DNA from: Psychrobacter sp. P11F6
GTDB lineage: Bacteria > Pseudomonadota > Gammaproteobacteria > Pseudomonadales > Moraxellaceae
Direction of reading: 5' to 3'
Assembly (NCBI RefSeq): GCF_001435295.1
Contig: NZ_CM003594.1
Location: 1,116,001 to 1,180,000 of the forward strand
Length of the DNA: 64,000 nucleotides
Below are positions 1 through 10,579 of this stretch, in pieces. Numbering within the stretch: position 1 is the first letter of the stretch; each line of letters opens with the position of its first letter. A program made the translations under genes and the position numbers. The notes under the pieces were generated by a model that was given only the letters and a program-made list of their open reading frames with translations, searched no databases and was not told where the DNA came from.

Positions 1-466
1 TGGTATCAGAGCCGCCGCGCCCTAATGTGGTCGCGTTGCCTTCGTCATCAATACCTTGAAAGCCTGCGACGATAACGACATTGCCTGCATCGAGTTGCTC
101 ACGGATATTTTTGTCATCGATGCTTTCGATACGGGCTTTATTGTGGGCATTGTCCGTTTTAATCGCTACTTGACGACCAGTAAATGAGCGAGCGCCTACA
201 CCAAGCTCTTTAATCGCCATAGCAAGCAATGAAATCGATACTTGCTCGCCCGTTGAGACCATTTGGTCGTATTCACGGGGATCAGGCTGAGTGCTAATTT
301 GGCGTGCTAGATCAATCAAACGGTTGGTTTCGCCGCTCATAGCAGAGACGACAACAACTATTTGATGACCGTTGTCATGCCAGCGTTTGACTCGTTTGGC
401 GACGTTTTTGATGCGGTCGATACTGCCCATCGAGGTGCCGCCGTATTTCTGTACTATTAACGCCAT
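1..466 (-). CDS. lysC: Aspartokinase, N-terminal part (cut by window edge)
   Basis: Aspartate kinase phosphorylates L-aspartate in the first step of lysine, threonine and methionine synthesis. The minus strand reads from an ATG at 466-464 and stays open to base 1, giving about 155 residues. The start [15 protein letters not shown] contains the KYGGTS nucleotide-binding motif, followed by [10 protein letters not shown] and [10 protein letters not shown], all diagnostic of the amino-acid kinase fold of this family. The allosteric ACT domains would lie beyond the window. It follows alaS in the same direction across a 325-bp gap that holds a long palindrome, so it probably has its own promoter. 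Identification is secure; whether it is a lysine-sensitive LysC isoform cannot be judged from this fragment. Confidence 0.95.
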   Translation of the reverse strand, partial: MALIVQKYGGTSMGSIDRIKNVAKRVKRWHDNGHQIVVVVSAMSGETNRLIDLARQISTQPDPREYDQMVSTGEQVSISLLAMAIKELGVGARSFTGRQVAIKTDNAHNKARIESIDDKNIREQLDAGNVVIVAGFQGIDDEGNATTLGRGGSDT

Positions 467-791
467 AAAAATCTACCTATTATTCATTAATGGCCTTTTA
501 TTATCATCAATGAGAGCCAATATGCGGATGTGACGCTCAATCAATGCTTGTATAGATAAAGCCGTATTATAAGAATTGCGCCCATGCTTTTCGTTTATGT
601 ATTCAGTAGTGCTGACTAGGTAATGCACGCACGATGCATATAAACGTTGACCTTTATATCATATCTACGTCACAACGTTAAGTGCCCGTAGCGCTTAGAT
701 ACATGGCGATTGGTTATAACCGTTATAACCAATCGCGTATCTTATGCGTAGTAGACCAGAGTGATGCGCTGTATTCATGTCTTTTTCAGGA
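467..791. other. Intergenic region between alaS and lysC
   Basis: I see no credible gene in these 325 bases. A short minus-strand open frame (695-937) mostly overlaps the alaS end and has no family signature. The only striking structure is the palindrome at 706-736. The lysC promoter is expected at the low-coordinate end, but I could not pick an unambiguous -10/-35 pair. Confidence 0.6.
706..736. repeat. 31-bp near-perfect palindrome downstream of alaS
   Basis: The left arm GCGATTGGTTATAAC and right arm GTTATAACCAATCGC are exact reverse complements around one central base. The inner GTTATAAC is itself palindromic, so the site contains two copies of that octamer. It lies 55 bp past the alaS stop on the minus strand. 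There is no T-run after it on that strand, so it is not a classic intrinsic terminator; it could be a transcript-stabilising hairpin or a protein-binding site. Confidence 0.7.
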
Positions 792-3464
792 CTAGCTAAG
801 CTGAGTTTCAATCCAAGCAGGTAGGGCATTGATAACCGCGGTACTGTTGGCAGACTTTGGCGCGCCGCCTTGTGCGTAATCTGGCTTACCACCCCCTTTA
901 CCGCCCAGCTCACCTGCCAAATGACGAATGATATCACCAGCTTTTACTTTCGCAGTCACAGACTTTGCCACGCTTGCGGCTAGGGCTAACTGTTCGTCTT
1001 TATCACCAATCAATACAATCACGCTATCAGGGAGTTTAGATTTAATATCGTCCATCAGGGTACGGATAGATTTGCCGTCGATACCGCTTAAGGTACTGAT
1101 AAGCACGGGCGTGCCTGCGATGGTCTGTACTTCATCGAGTAAATTGGCTGCTTGGGCGCTGGCGATTTTTTGCTCTAAACGCTCTAGTTGTTTCTCAAGT
1201 TCGCGCTGCTTATCCGCCATGGTACGCACGCGCTGTGCCACTTCAGGACGTTTTACTTTTAGCTGACTGGCAAGCTCGCTCAGCTGCTGCTCACTTTGCT
1301 GAATGTTTTTAATTGCATTCATGCCAGTGACAGCTTCAATACGGCGGATGCCAGCAGCAATACCTGATTCGCTGGTGATTTTTAACACACCAATATCACC
1401 AGTACGTTTAACGTGCAAACCACCGCACAACTCAATAGAGAAGGGCTTGCGCTGACCATCGATGATAATGTCAGTGCCCATGGTTAAGACGCGAACGTCA
1501 CTGCCATATTTTTCGCCAAACAATGCCATCGCACCTTGTTTCATCGCTTCGTCGATAGACATATTCTCGATGCGAGCAGGGGTGTTGGCTTGAATTTGCT
1601 CATTGACTAAGCGTTCGATACGCGTAATTTCAGCAGTGCTGACAGGCTTGTCATAGGAGAAATCAAAACGTAATACTTCGCTTGATACTAGCGAGCCTTT
1701 TTGCGTGACCGCGTCGCCCAATACTTCTCTTAATGCCGCATGCAATAGATGCGTGGCAGAGTGGTTTTTGGCACTGGCTGCGCGAATACTCGACAAGACT
1801 TGCGCATCAGCGGTCTGTTTGGTATTAATGTCACCCATGGTCACGACACCATAATGGATGATGGCTTGACCAGATTTTTTGGTGTCTTGCACTTCAAAAA
1901 CGCCAGTTGCAGTGCGGATTTCGCCAAGCTCACCAACTTGACCACCACCTTCAGCATAAAACGGTGTACGGTCAAGTACCACGACGCCTTCCATACCTTC
2001 GTTTAAGCTATCGGCTGGACTGCCATCTTGATACAGCGCATCAATCGTGACGCCTTCTTCTGCAAGCTGCTCATAACCAATAAAGGTCGTTGGGTTTTCT
2101 ACTTGAATGACACTGCTATAATCAACGTCAAATTTGCCAGCATCACGAGCACGCTCACGTTGCGCTTGCATATGCTCATCAAATTCAGCTTCATCAATCA
2201 CAATACCGCGCTCACGAGTGATATCCGCAGTCAAATCGACCGGGAAACCATAAGTATCGTACAGTTTAAATGCGGCTTCCCCAGATAACGTGTCGCCATC
2301 TTTTAGACCTTCCAGCTCGCTGGCAAGTAGACGTAAGCCTTGTGCCAAAGTTTTGGCAAACTGTGCTTCTTCCTTTTGAATGGCATTTTCAATGACGCTT
2401 TGCTTATCTTTTAGCTCAGGATACGCCGTACCCATTTCAGCAACCAAAGGCGCGACCATTTTATAGAAAAACTCACTGTCAGCACCAAGTTTATTGCCAT
2501 GACGTACCGCACGACGAATGATACGGCGCAGTACGTAACCACGACCTTCGTTGCTTGGAGTAACGCCATCAGCAATCAAAAATGAAACGGCGCGAATATG
2601 GTCAGCGATGACTTTTAATGACGATTGTTGCTGGTTTTCAATCTCTAAAATCTTAGCCGCCGCATCCATCAAGTGTACAAACAAATCTATCTCGTAGTTG
2701 CCATGGACGCCTTGCATGATGGCGCTGATACGCTCAAGTCCCATGCCAGTATCTACGCTTGGCGCTGGTAGCGGTAGCATAGTGCCATCTTTTTGACGAT
2801 TAAACTGCATAAAGACGCAGTTCCAAATCTCGATATAACGGTCGCCATCTTCTTCAGGTGTGCCCGGTAGACCGCCTTCGATATCGGCACCATGGTCATA
2901 AAAGACTTCGGTACAAGGGCCGCAAGGGCCGGTGTCACCCATCGTCCAAAAGTTGTCTGAGGCGTAAGGTGCGCCTTTATTATCGCCAATACGGATAATG
3001 CGCTCGCTTGGGATGCCGATGTCTTTATGCCAAATATCAAAGGCTTCGTCGTCAGTCTCATAAATGGTCACATACAAGCGGTTTTTATCGATTGCTAGCC
3101 ATTCATCTGAGGTCAAAAATTCCCAAATATAGCCAATACCGGCTTGCTTAAAATAATCGCCAAAAGAGAAATTACCGAGCATTTCAAAAAACGTATGATG
3201 GCGCGCCGTATAACCGACATTATCCAAATCATTATGCTTGCCGCCAGCACGTACGCACTTTTGCGACGTCACCGCACGGGTATAATCACGTGGCTCCATA
3301 CCCAAAAACGTTTCTTTAAATTGATTCATACCGGCATTGGTAAATAGCAATGTCGGGTCATTGTGTGGAATCAAACTCGATGAGGCGACGGGGGTGTGCT
3401 GCTTGCTTATGAAAAAATCGATAAAAGCTTGACGAATATCGGCTGAGCGAAATGGCTGGCTCAC
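792..3464 (-). CDS. alaS: Alanyl-tRNA synthetase
   Basis: Charges tRNA-Ala in the cytoplasm. The 890-residue product is close to the usual bacterial length of about 875. The class II catalytic core is at the N-terminus ([14 protein letters not shown], then [14 protein letters not shown] and [18 protein letters not shown]). The editing domain is shown by [16 protein letters not shown] (zinc-binding HxxxH) and CGGLH (CxxxH), so mischarged Ser/Gly-tRNA should be hydrolysed. The C-terminal domain ends in the glycine-rich [14 protein letters not shown]. The ATG at 3464 is the natural start because the conserved N-terminus begins there. It is upstream of lysC in the same orientation, and nothing looks damaged. 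Confidence 0.98.
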   Translation of the reverse strand: MSQPFRSADIRQAFIDFFISKQHTPVASSSLIPHNDPTLLFTNAGMNQFKETFLGMEPRDYTRAVTSQKCVRAGGKHNDLDNVGYTARHHTFFEMLGNFSFGDYFKQAGIGYIWEFLTSDEWLAIDKNRLYVTIYETDDEAFDIWHKDIGIPSERIIRIGDNKGAPYASDNFWTMGDTGPCGPCTEVFYDHGADIEGGLPGTPEEDGDRYIEIWNCVFMQFNRQKDGTMLPLPAPSVDTGMGLERISAIMQGVHGNYEIDLFVHLMDAAAKILEIENQQQSSLKVIADHIRAVSFLIADGVTPSNEGRGYVLRRIIRRAVRHGNKLGADSEFFYKMVAPLVAEMGTAYPELKDKQSVIENAIQKEEAQFAKTLAQGLRLLASELEGLKDGDTLSGEAAFKLYDTYGFPVDLTADITRERGIVIDEAEFDEHMQAQRERARDAGKFDVDYSSVIQVENPTTFIGYEQLAEEGVTIDALYQDGSPADSLNEGMEGVVVLDRTPFYAEGGGQVGELGEIRTATGVFEVQDTKKSGQAIIHYGVVTMGDINTKQTADAQVLSSIRAASAKNHSATHLLHAALREVLGDAVTQKGSLVSSEVLRFDFSYDKPVSTAEITRIERLVNEQIQANTPARIENMSIDEAMKQGAMALFGEKYGSDVRVLTMGTDIIIDGQRKPFSIELCGGLHVKRTGDIGVLKITSESGIAAGIRRIEAVTGMNAIKNIQQSEQQLSELASQLKVKRPEVAQRVRTMADKQRELEKQLERLEQKIASAQAANLLDEVQTIAGTPVLISTLSGIDGKSIRTLMDDIKSKLPDSVIVLIGDKDEQLALAASVAKSVTAKVKAGDIIRHLAGELGGKGGGKPDYAQGGAPKSANSTAVINALPAWIETQLS

Positions 3465-3626
3465 AGCGGCTCCTTACTGGCGAATAGAATTGAGTAAAAT
3501 AATTTTGCAAACGATTTTAGCACAAACGCCCAAGCTCTTGGTACAAGAGTTACAACGGCTAGGTTATTCTGCGCCTGTAGATGCTCAATGGATTTGTAGC
3601 GCATCAAAGCCAGTTGGTCAAAAAAG

Positions 3627-5438
3627 CTAATTGGTCAAAATCGCCGCATCAGTCTCGTCCAGTTTATCTTGTATCAATGGATTGGATTCAATGACTTGTA
3701 CTGGCAAGTAGCGTAGCTGTAGCTTAATAGGGAGATACTCAGGAAAATTCTCTGCCATATCCTGAGTAATGACGGTTTCAATTTGCCGTACATCGTATGA
3801 GGTAGGCGTCGTCTCTCCGCGAATGACCGCACGTACGACTTTATTGTCTTCTGAGGTATCAAATTGCGTATTGGTCAGCACGTTGCCTTTATCGATAAAG
3901 TAGCTATTGATGGCTTCTTTGACGCTACTCTCAAAAACCTGCTGCTTGGCGTTGGTCTGTAGGTTGATGGTCAAATACGTCCCTAAACCACCTAACAATA
4001 ATAACGTCACCGCATTACGGCGTAAAAAGGTCAAATAGGTGCTGGATTTATAATCGTCATCGACCAAACGGCGAAAGCCTAATAACCAAAGTACTAAAGC
4101 ATTGGTAAACTGGATAGCAATAATATTGGTTAGCGCCAGTAGCAGTGCCCCAAGTCCAAGCTGCGTCTCGCCATTGGCAAATAATATCCCACTCGCGGCA
4201 AGAGGTGGCACCAATGCAGTGGCTACCGCCACGCCTACCACTGCCACTGATAGGTGCGGTGAAACCATCGCGTAAGCGCCAGCAGTACCACCCGCTAGAG
4301 CAATCATTAAATCCATCGAGGTTGGCTGAGTGCGCGATAATATCTCTGCGGTCAGTGGCTGATCTTTGTGTAACCAGCCGACGATAAAACCAACCAATAC
4401 CACCAATGATACGCCGACGATAACCGTAATCAGTGATTTACGTAGTAATGGCATACGATGATCAATAATCGCTAACGCTATGCCAGTAATGGGACCTAAC
4501 ATCATGGCAACCAACATGGCGCCAATGACGACGGCAGCTGAATTGGTCACTAACCCATAACTGGCGATGATGGCAGAAAGTATATTCATAATGAAATACA
4601 TTTTGCTAGGCAGAGCGTTGGCCTCGATTCTGACCCGTACTTCTGGATAGTCTACCTTTTGATTGCTAAATTGCTCGGCAACAAATTGCTTATAAGACTC
4701 GAGCTTGGCTTCTTTTTTTTCTTTAATCTCGTCTTCTAGCTCTTCCTGATTATCGACTTTATCTTTTACAGTATTTTTTACGATAGTGTCATTATTTTTC
4801 GGTGTGTTTGGCTGTTTATCAATTGAGGACGGTTTTGTGTTGTCACTATTTGCTTTGCTTTCTTGCTGAGGGTTATCAGAGATAGGATAAGTGCCCTGTG
4901 CATCAGCTGGGGCAATACCCTCTGCCTCTACCGTTACCTCAGCGTCAGCATCTTTTTGAGACGTTTGCTCGTAAGCGTTATCTTCTTTTGCTTGAGCATG
5001 TTCTGCTGATGCATTTTCTAGATTTTGATGATTGGGCGCTGTTGTCAATCTCAACGATTCATTGAATAGTGGTGTCTCAAGCCCAGTGATTTCACGTTTA
5101 GTTATTTCAGACTCATTGTTGGGCTTGGCGGTTTCTAACGTTGCCACTACCTCGTCAGCACCAATGGACTTTATCGCTATCGTTGTTTCAGGAGGCTGCG
5201 CACAAGCCATATCCTCGCCACAGTCATTGTCATCACGAATCTCTGAGCTTTTTGAAGACTCAGTATGTTCGACAGTGCTATCTAGTACAGAGCTATCATC
5301 TGCGTCAGTTAGCGCCGCTTTTTTGTCTAGATAATTGGCCGTGCTTGAAGCATCTTTTATAACTGAAGAATCATTAGAGAGTTTGTTTTCAGATGAGGTC
5401 ATGGCAGATGGCTTTCTTAAAAAGTAAAAGAAAGACAT
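3627..5438 (-). CDS. DUF389 (TIGR00341-type) membrane protein with long disordered N-terminus
   Basis: A 603-residue predicted inner-membrane protein of unknown function. The C-terminal half matches the DUF389 type, with hydrophobic helices including NSAAVVIGAMLVAMMLGPIT, GLGALLLALTNIIAIQ and LLLLGGLGTYLTI. The first 240 or so residues are unusual: rich in Asp, Glu, Ser, Thr and Lys without membrane segments, ending in a charged helix (EELEDEIKEKKEAKLESY) just before the membrane domain. The start is uncertain. The ATG at 5438 has no clear ribosome site, and a second in-frame ATG at 5402 (MTSSENK) follows an AAGAAAG stretch. It is convergent with nothing and transcribed towards alaS. No substrate or partner can be assigned. 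Confidence 0.8.
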   Translation of the reverse strand: MSFFYFLRKPSAMTSSENKLSNDSSVIKDASSTANYLDKKAALTDADDSSVLDSTVEHTESSKSSEIRDDNDCGEDMACAQPPETTIAIKSIGADEVVATLETAKPNNESEITKREITGLETPLFNESLRLTTAPNHQNLENASAEHAQAKEDNAYEQTSQKDADAEVTVEAEGIAPADAQGTYPISDNPQQESKANSDNTKPSSIDKQPNTPKNNDTIVKNTVKDKVDNQEELEDEIKEKKEAKLESYKQFVAEQFSNQKVDYPEVRVRIEANALPSKMYFIMNILSAIIASYGLVTNSAAVVIGAMLVAMMLGPITGIALAIIDHRMPLLRKSLITVIVGVSLVVLVGFIVGWLHKDQPLTAEILSRTQPTSMDLMIALAGGTAGAYAMVSPHLSVAVVGVAVATALVPPLAASGILFANGETQLGLGALLLALTNIIAIQFTNALVLWLLGFRRLVDDDYKSSTYLTFLRRNAVTLLLLGGLGTYLTINLQTNAKQQVFESSVKEAINSYFIDKGNVLTNTQFDTSEDNKVVRAVIRGETTPTSYDVRQIETVITQDMAENFPEYLPIKLQLRYLPVQVIESNPLIQDKLDETDAAILTN

Positions 5439-5692
5439 TATTGTAATGATAAAACGAGGACAACGTATGGGTTTTTTACGACTAAATAGAGCGCATTGTC
5501 ATTAAATAGTAATACTTAAAATAGTAAAATTATGCATCATTAACTAATAACAATAAAAACCTTAACTCTAACAGGGTTTTTATGCTTAGTCACCTACTAT
5601 AGCTGGCTTGCAGGTTTATAGGAAATACTTACTTTCTTTGTGGGTTTAGTGTATAAAGGTACTATATCCACAATAAAAATGAGGAATAAGTT

Positions 5693-5905
5693 ATGAACTG
5701 GCCATTATTCTCTGTTATCTATTCAATCGCAGCAACCGTTACCATTGGCGTTTTTATGATTGGCGCTTTAGTCACAGGTTTTAATGAAATACCTCATATC
5801 CAAATAGCAGTAGCATTAGGCATTTTGGTGTCTATCCCTGCAGGCATGTTTTTTACCAAAAAAGTTGGTAGCATTACTGGTAATGAAGAAGGCTATAAAG
5901 CATAA
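5693..5905 (+). CDS. Small two-helix membrane protein
   Basis: A 70-residue protein with two hydrophobic helices (roughly residues 5-28 and 37-55) separated by a short loop containing GFNEIPHI, followed by a charged tail. A GAGGAA ribosome site lies 9 bases before the ATG, and a strong hairpin terminator follows the stop, so this looks like a real monocistronic gene. I do not recognise a functional family. Confidence 0.75.
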   Translation: MNWPLFSVIYSIAATVTIGVFMIGALVTGFNEIPHIQIAVALGILVSIPAGMFFTKKVGSITGNEEGYKA

Positions 5906-5953
5906 AAGTGAATAATATGGTCAATTTAAATGAATAAGTCCGATTATCAGCCA

Positions 5954-5988
5954 TAAAAAAAGACCTTGATAGTAAGGTCTTTTTTTTA
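5954..5988. terminator. Bidirectional intrinsic terminator
   Basis: The sequence AAAAAAAGACCTT, a six-base loop, then AAGGTCTTTTTTTT forms a stem with an A-run on one side and a T-run on the other. It therefore works for the + gene ending at 5905 and the - gene ending at 6022, which converge on it. Confidence 0.9.
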
Positions 5989-6021
5989 TTCATCGTTTAT
6001 GACTTATTAGTTAAGCCAAAT

Positions 6022-7386
6022 TTACTTAAGTTCAACGGTCGCGCCATTTTCGATATTGGCATAAACCTCTAACACATCCCAGTTGGTCAAACGCACACAA
6101 CCTGCAGAGGCTTGGCGACTGATGCCTTCAGGCTTTGGTGAACCATGAATACCATATGAAGGTTTAGACAAGCCCATCCATACGACGCCAACAGGGCTAT
6201 TTGGTCCTGGTGGTAGCATATGTATTTGTTTGTCTGCGCCTTTACCAACGGTTGCTTTGTACCAAGGCATTTTCACCTTGTTAATAATTTTAAATGAACC
6301 TTGTGGCGATGGTGTGGCATCGCTACCGATTGTCGTTGGGTAAGTAGCCACCAGCTTATCGCCGTTATAAGCATATAATGTCTTATCGGCTTTATTGGCA
6401 ACCACACGGTTAATGCGCTGCTTAAGTGGTGCACGGGTATTTAAAACAGTGATGGTTTCGCCCGCTTTATACTGCTTATTTTTATTCAGCTTATCTAAAT
6501 AACGCACATCCATATGGAAGCGCTCACCAAACATCTCTTTAATGTCTTGATAGTATAAGCCTTTCATTTTTGACTTGGCTTCTGAACCTGCAGGTGTGCT
6601 GGCAAAGTTGGTCTTAATATCATCTTCAGTGATGGTGTAGGTCACGAGCACAGGTTTGTTGGCAGGGATATTTTTATTTAACGCATCCCACGTTTTTTGA
6701 TCCATTTTACCTGTGGCTGGTAGACCTTTCATGGTTTGGAAGTTGATGAGGGCTTTTTTACTGTTCATGCCCCAGCCGCCATCGATGGCGCCAGGAGAAG
6801 CATGGTTCCAATCAAGCAGTGCCTGCATTTTGATCGTCATTGCCGAGTTAACTTTCATATTCGGTGTCCATGTGGCACCGTTTACCTGTTTGGCGTAATT
6901 CGACAAATTCAGCGTAGTATGTTTTTTACCATTAACATCTTCGATGCTTTTGATAGAAGTATCTGCTGGGCTAGCATCAGATATGGCTGCGGTAGGGGCC
7001 GCGACGGCTTGACCTTCACTAATATCGTCAGTGCTATCAGACTGCACATCTTTACGAGCCAGCTCTTCTACCGTCATATTATCAGCACTGACTGCTTGTT
7101 GCGCTGTCTCTACATCGACTTCCTGCTTTTCGTCAATCAGCTGAGTCATACGGTCAGGCGTATTAGGCTTTAAAGCAGGCGTGGCCACGACAGGAGCACG
7201 ACCATCGATTGAGCTACTGCGATTCTCTTGTACATCAAGGCTAACTTTTTTGGCAATGCTAGGCATTGAGTCAGCGGTTCGTACTGGCAAGGTGCGCGTA
7301 TTATCAGCAGGTGCGGCAACGGCGCTGACACTGGCAGTAACGATAGCAATTGATATAGCGGTAATAAGAGGCTTCATTTTCATCAT
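6022..7386 (-). CDS. Periplasmic L,D-transpeptidase (YkuD) with peptidoglycan-binding domain
   Basis: Predicted to crosslink peptidoglycan stems or attach proteins to peptidoglycan in the periplasm. From the start chosen here (MMKMKPLITAIS, 7386) the first residues form a signal peptide ending in SAVAA. A variable linker (about residues 30-170) is followed by a PG_binding_1 domain (MKVNSAMTIKMQALLDWN to MDQKTWDALNK), a LysM-like YKAGETITVLN stretch and a YkuD domain with the catalytic signature IHGSPKPEG...SAGCVRLTN, where Cys is the nucleophile. The open frame extends upstream to an ATG at 7461, but that would put 25 polar residues ahead of the signal peptide, so the internal start is preferred although its ribosome site is weak. 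It shares a terminator with the small gene at 5693. Confidence 0.92.
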   Translation of the reverse strand: MMKMKPLITAISIAIVTASVSAVAAPADNTRTLPVRTADSMPSIAKKVSLDVQENRSSSIDGRAPVVATPALKPNTPDRMTQLIDEKQEVDVETAQQAVSADNMTVEELARKDVQSDSTDDISEGQAVAAPTAAISDASPADTSIKSIEDVNGKKHTTLNLSNYAKQVNGATWTPNMKVNSAMTIKMQALLDWNHASPGAIDGGWGMNSKKALINFQTMKGLPATGKMDQKTWDALNKNIPANKPVLVTYTITEDDIKTNFASTPAGSEAKSKMKGLYYQDIKEMFGERFHMDVRYLDKLNKNKQYKAGETITVLNTRAPLKQRINRVVANKADKTLYAYNGDKLVATYPTTIGSDATPSPQGSFKIINKVKMPWYKATVGKGADKQIHMLPPGPNSPVGVVWMGLSKPSYGIHGSPKPEGISRQASAGCVRLTNWDVLEVYANIENGATVELK

Positions 7387-7751
7387 ATTGGGATACTTAT
7401 GGTTATAACTAATGGGGCTATTATGCGCATAATTTGAATGCTTCGCAAACTTTTGACACATCTTTTTTCATTAAAGTCTTGCCAAACGTCAACCGTTGAC
7501 GTATTCACTACAGTTGGGCAATAACTGAGCGAGGGTATGCATAAGATGATGCGCTATTCTTACTTACAATCCTCATTATTCACATTGTTTTTAGAGCCAT
7601 TTTTATGAATATAAAACTGCAAAAATTGGCGCAACTTAGCGTTTATGTCTATAATGGTGAATAAATTTTTATTTAATAGATCGGCTTTTAATAAAAGGCG
7701 TTTTAACCCATCCGCATGTAGTCAGTGAACATGTAATCAGCAAGGTGCGAT

Positions 7752-8918
7752 ATGTCAGAAGACCAAACAATGAGCGCAGAAGAGTTTCAAAATCAATACT
7801 TCAATGACGATGGTCTAGAGAGTGAAATGGTGTTTGATTTAGAGAGTGGGATTCTGGGTGAAGACGATCAATTTGCCAATTTGCCTGCAGAATTAGAAGA
7901 GGCCCGCGAGCAATTGGTCAGTATTCGTGATTTTATTCGCTTTTCGGTCACCCAGCTTCGTAATTATGATGTGGTCGTTGCACAAGGCACCACCGATGAG
8001 TTTGCTGAAGCATCCGCCATTGTTTTGCATTCTCTGGCTTTAGACTGGTCAGCCAATGAGCAGATTCTTGATTGTCGCTTGACCACCTCAGAGAAGGAGT
8101 TGGTACTGAGTTTGTTAGAAGAGCGTATCGCTGAGCGTAAACCATTAAGCTATTTGATTAATTTATCATACTTCTGTGATTTGCCTTTTTATGTCGATGA
8201 GCGTGTACTAATTCCAAGATCGCCTATCGCAGAATTGATTCGTCAGCAGTTCCATCCATATTTTGATGTCAATGAGCTTGCCAAACCACTTGTTAAGAGC
8301 GTCAACGAGCAGGCTGCTGCATTTTATGATCACGGTTTAGAGGTCAAGCAGCTGTCACAGCCTGAGCGTATTTTAGACTTATGCACTGGTTCTGGTTGTA
8401 TTGCTATTGCGCTTGCGACGCGTTTTGTTGATGCGCTGGTTGATGCTGTTGATATCGATAAAAGTGCGCTTGAAGTAGCCATGGTAAACGTCGATCATCA
8501 TGATCTTGGGCATCAGGTTAATGTGATTGAGTCCGATTTGTTTGCTAAGATTCCTGCTGAACACCAGTATGAGCTGATCGTCACCAATCCGCCGTATGTT
8601 GATGCGGCTATTATGGCAGAGCTGCCACCTGAATTTTTATATGAGCCAGAGCATGCGCTAGCTGCGGGTCAAGATGGGCTGGATTTGGTGCATCGTATTT
8701 TGTTTGAAGCGCCAGATTATCTAAGTCCAGAAGGCTTGTTAGTTTGTGAAGTAGGTGATAGTGAGTGGGCATTAAAGCAAGCCTATCCTGAAATCCAGTT
8801 TGATTGGTTGAAATTTGCTCACGGTGGTCACGGTGTCTTTGCGATTACCTATGATGAGCTCATGGCGCATCGTGAGCTGTTTGCTGCTTATGTACAACTG
8901 TTAGATAGCATTCAATAG
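7752..8918 (+). CDS. prmB: Ribosomal protein uL3 glutamine N5-methyltransferase
   Basis: Methylates a glutamine in ribosomal protein L3 using S-adenosylmethionine. The SAM-binding motif LDLCTGSGCIAIALA and the glutamine-binding NPPYVD motif are both present. The region TIRDFIRF-like (VSIRDFIRFSVTQLRNYDV) and the downstream aroC favour PrmB over its paralogue PrmC. The product has 388 residues, longer than the roughly 310 of E. coli PrmB; the excess is an acidic N-terminal extension of about 55 residues. An AAGGTG site precedes the ATG. The gene ends 88 bp before aroC, and the two are probably co-transcribed. Confidence 0.93.
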   Translation: MSEDQTMSAEEFQNQYFNDDGLESEMVFDLESGILGEDDQFANLPAELEEAREQLVSIRDFIRFSVTQLRNYDVVVAQGTTDEFAEASAIVLHSLALDWSANEQILDCRLTTSEKELVLSLLEERIAERKPLSYLINLSYFCDLPFYVDERVLIPRSPIAELIRQQFHPYFDVNELAKPLVKSVNEQAAAFYDHGLEVKQLSQPERILDLCTGSGCIAIALATRFVDALVDAVDIDKSALEVAMVNVDHHDLGHQVNVIESDLFAKIPAEHQYELIVTNPPYVDAAIMAELPPEFLYEPEHALAAGQDGLDLVHRILFEAPDYLSPEGLLVCEVGDSEWALKQAYPEIQFDWLKFAHGGHGVFAITYDELMAHRELFAAYVQLLDSIQ

Positions 8919-9006
8919 AGCTATCGAGTACTAGAACTGTTGAGTAATAAAACCATCGAGATTTACGCGATACTCAAAAATTGACTTCATTTATTTAAGG
9001 ATAAAT

Positions 9007-10110
9007 ATGGCAGGCAATAGCATTGGACAGGTTTTTACAGTCACCACGTGCGGCGAGTCGCATGGTCCAGGTCTTATGGCAATCGTCGATGGCGTGCCAC
9101 CGGGTTTAGCCTTATCCGCAGATGATTTACAAATCGATTTAGATCGCCGCAAACCGGGCACGTCTAAATACTCTACCCAGCGCCGCGAGTCCGATGAAGT
9201 TGAGATTATCTCTGGTGTGTTTGAGGGTAAGACGACTGGTACGTCTATTGGCCTGCTGATTCGTAATACCAATCAAAAATCCAAAGACTATGGCGAGATT
9301 AAAGACACGTTTCGCCCCGGTCATGCCGACTATACCTATAGCATGAAATATGGCTTTCGTGATTATCGTGGTGGTGGGCGCTCCTCAGCGCGCGAGACGG
9401 CGATGCGCGTGGCGGCAGGTGCTATCGCTAAGAAATATCTACAAGAACGCTTAGGTGTGCAAGTCCGTGGTCACGTCACCCAAATTGGTAATGAGTACAG
9501 TAATGTCCTAGACTCAAGCCAAATTAATTGGGACTTTGTGAATAGCAATCCGTTTTTTTGCGCTGATGCCGATGCTGTCAGTCGTTTTGAGACCTTGATA
9601 GACAGTTTGCGCCGTGAAGGCACTAGCTGCGGGGCACGCCTAGAGATTATCGCTAGCGGTGTGCCAGTCGGACTTGGCGAGCCAGTATTTGATCGTTTGG
9701 ATGCGGATATTGCCCATGCGATGATGAGCATCAATGCTGTTAAAGGCGTTGAGGTCGGCGATGGCATGGCAGTGGCAGGACAGTTCGGTCATAGCTCTCG
9801 TGATGAGCTGACGCCAGACGGTTTCACTGCCAATCATGCTGGTGGTATTTTGGGCGGCATCTCGTCAGGGCAAGACATCCGTGTCAGTATTGCGCTTAAG
9901 CCAACCTCTAGCATTACCACGGCAGGCAAGAGTATCAATACTCAAGGCGAATCGGTTGATATGCTGACCAAAGGTCGTCATGACCCTTGCGTTGGCGTAC
10001 GTGCCACACCTATCGCAGAAGCCATGCTGGCTATCGTTTTGCTCGATCACTATTTGCGCCATCGCGGTCAAAATGCGGATATGAAGCCGCCAGTAGCATC
10101 TATTACTTAG
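9007..10110 (+). CDS. aroC: Chorismate synthase
   Basis: Converts EPSP to chorismate, the last step of the shikimate pathway, using reduced FMN. The 367-residue length is typical. Family signatures include GESHGPG near the N-terminus, [32 protein letters not shown], and [23 protein letters not shown] gives a good ribosome site before the ATG. It follows prmB, as in many gammaproteobacteria, and ends in a strong terminator. Confidence 0.98.
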   Translation: MAGNSIGQVFTVTTCGESHGPGLMAIVDGVPPGLALSADDLQIDLDRRKPGTSKYSTQRRESDEVEIISGVFEGKTTGTSIGLLIRNTNQKSKDYGEIKDTFRPGHADYTYSMKYGFRDYRGGGRSSARETAMRVAAGAIAKKYLQERLGVQVRGHVTQIGNEYSNVLDSSQINWDFVNSNPFFCADADAVSRFETLIDSLRREGTSCGARLEIIASGVPVGLGEPVFDRLDADIAHAMMSINAVKGVEVGDGMAVAGQFGHSSRDELTPDGFTANHAGGILGGISSGQDIRVSIALKPTSSITTAGKSINTQGESVDMLTKGRHDPCVGVRATPIAEAMLAIVLLDHYLRHRGQNADMKPPVASIT

Positions 10111-10130
10111 ATTGTTTACCGTAAAATTAT

Positions 10131-10189
10131 AAACCCTCTATCATTTCTAACTAGCGTTTCTAACTAGACATGATAGAGGGTTTTTTTTG
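10131..10189 (+). terminator. Intrinsic terminator after aroC
   Basis: AACCCTCTATCAT pairs with ATGATAGAGGGTT across a loop that holds a near-repeat TTTCTAACTAG, followed by eight T residues. The stem starts about 20 bp after the aroC stop. Confidence 0.92.
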
Positions 10190-10262
10190 ACTGATTTTTT
10201 ATAAATAATTAACAAGCCAGCAATTCAGTTAATAAGATTTAATCATTAAATTGAATGAATTT

Positions 10263-10463
10263 TTAAGCCGCTACTTGATAGTGGTCAATAGCCACACATT
10301 GCTGGTGGCGAAATACCAATAGCAGTTGTTGACTGGGAATGGCTAACCAATGCCCAAAAGCGATACTATCAATCCCTTCACCTGACAGCGCTTGTAGGCA
10401 AAAATGGCGACTACCGCCTAAACAGTTTTTTATAATTTGGTTTTGTTCAATAGCGTCTTTCAT
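10263..10463 (-). CDS. Small hypothetical protein
   Basis: A 66-residue product with two cysteines and no signal peptide or membrane helix. I do not recognise it. Support for it being real is an AAGGAT ribosome site 8 bases before the ATG, its isolation between the aroC terminator and the sensor kinase gene, and the absence of any competing frame. Confidence 0.5.
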   Translation of the reverse strand: MKDAIEQNQIIKNCLGGSRHFCLQALSGEGIDSIAFGHWLAIPSQQLLLVFRHQQCVAIDHYQVAA

Positions 10464-10579
10464 GGCCTGTCTATCCTTAATAGGGGTTACGAATTTGAAT
10501 AACGCTATCGTAAAATAAGCAGATAGAAAACCTGTGTAGGAATGATGGAAAATTCATGAACTGGCATAGATGTTTATTT

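Noticed and set aside
695..937. 80-codon minus-strand ORF overlapping the alaS end
   Set aside because: Runs over the alaS C-terminus and the palindrome in another frame; no supporting features.
3535..3549. CTCTTG-GTA-CAAGAG hairpin upstream of alaS
   Set aside because: Short perfect inverted repeat without a T-run; could be an operator, but six-base arms occur often by chance.
5555..5582. AAAAACC...GGTTTTTA hairpin between divergent genes
   Set aside because: Sits upstream of both neighbouring genes, where a terminator makes no sense, and the stem is short.
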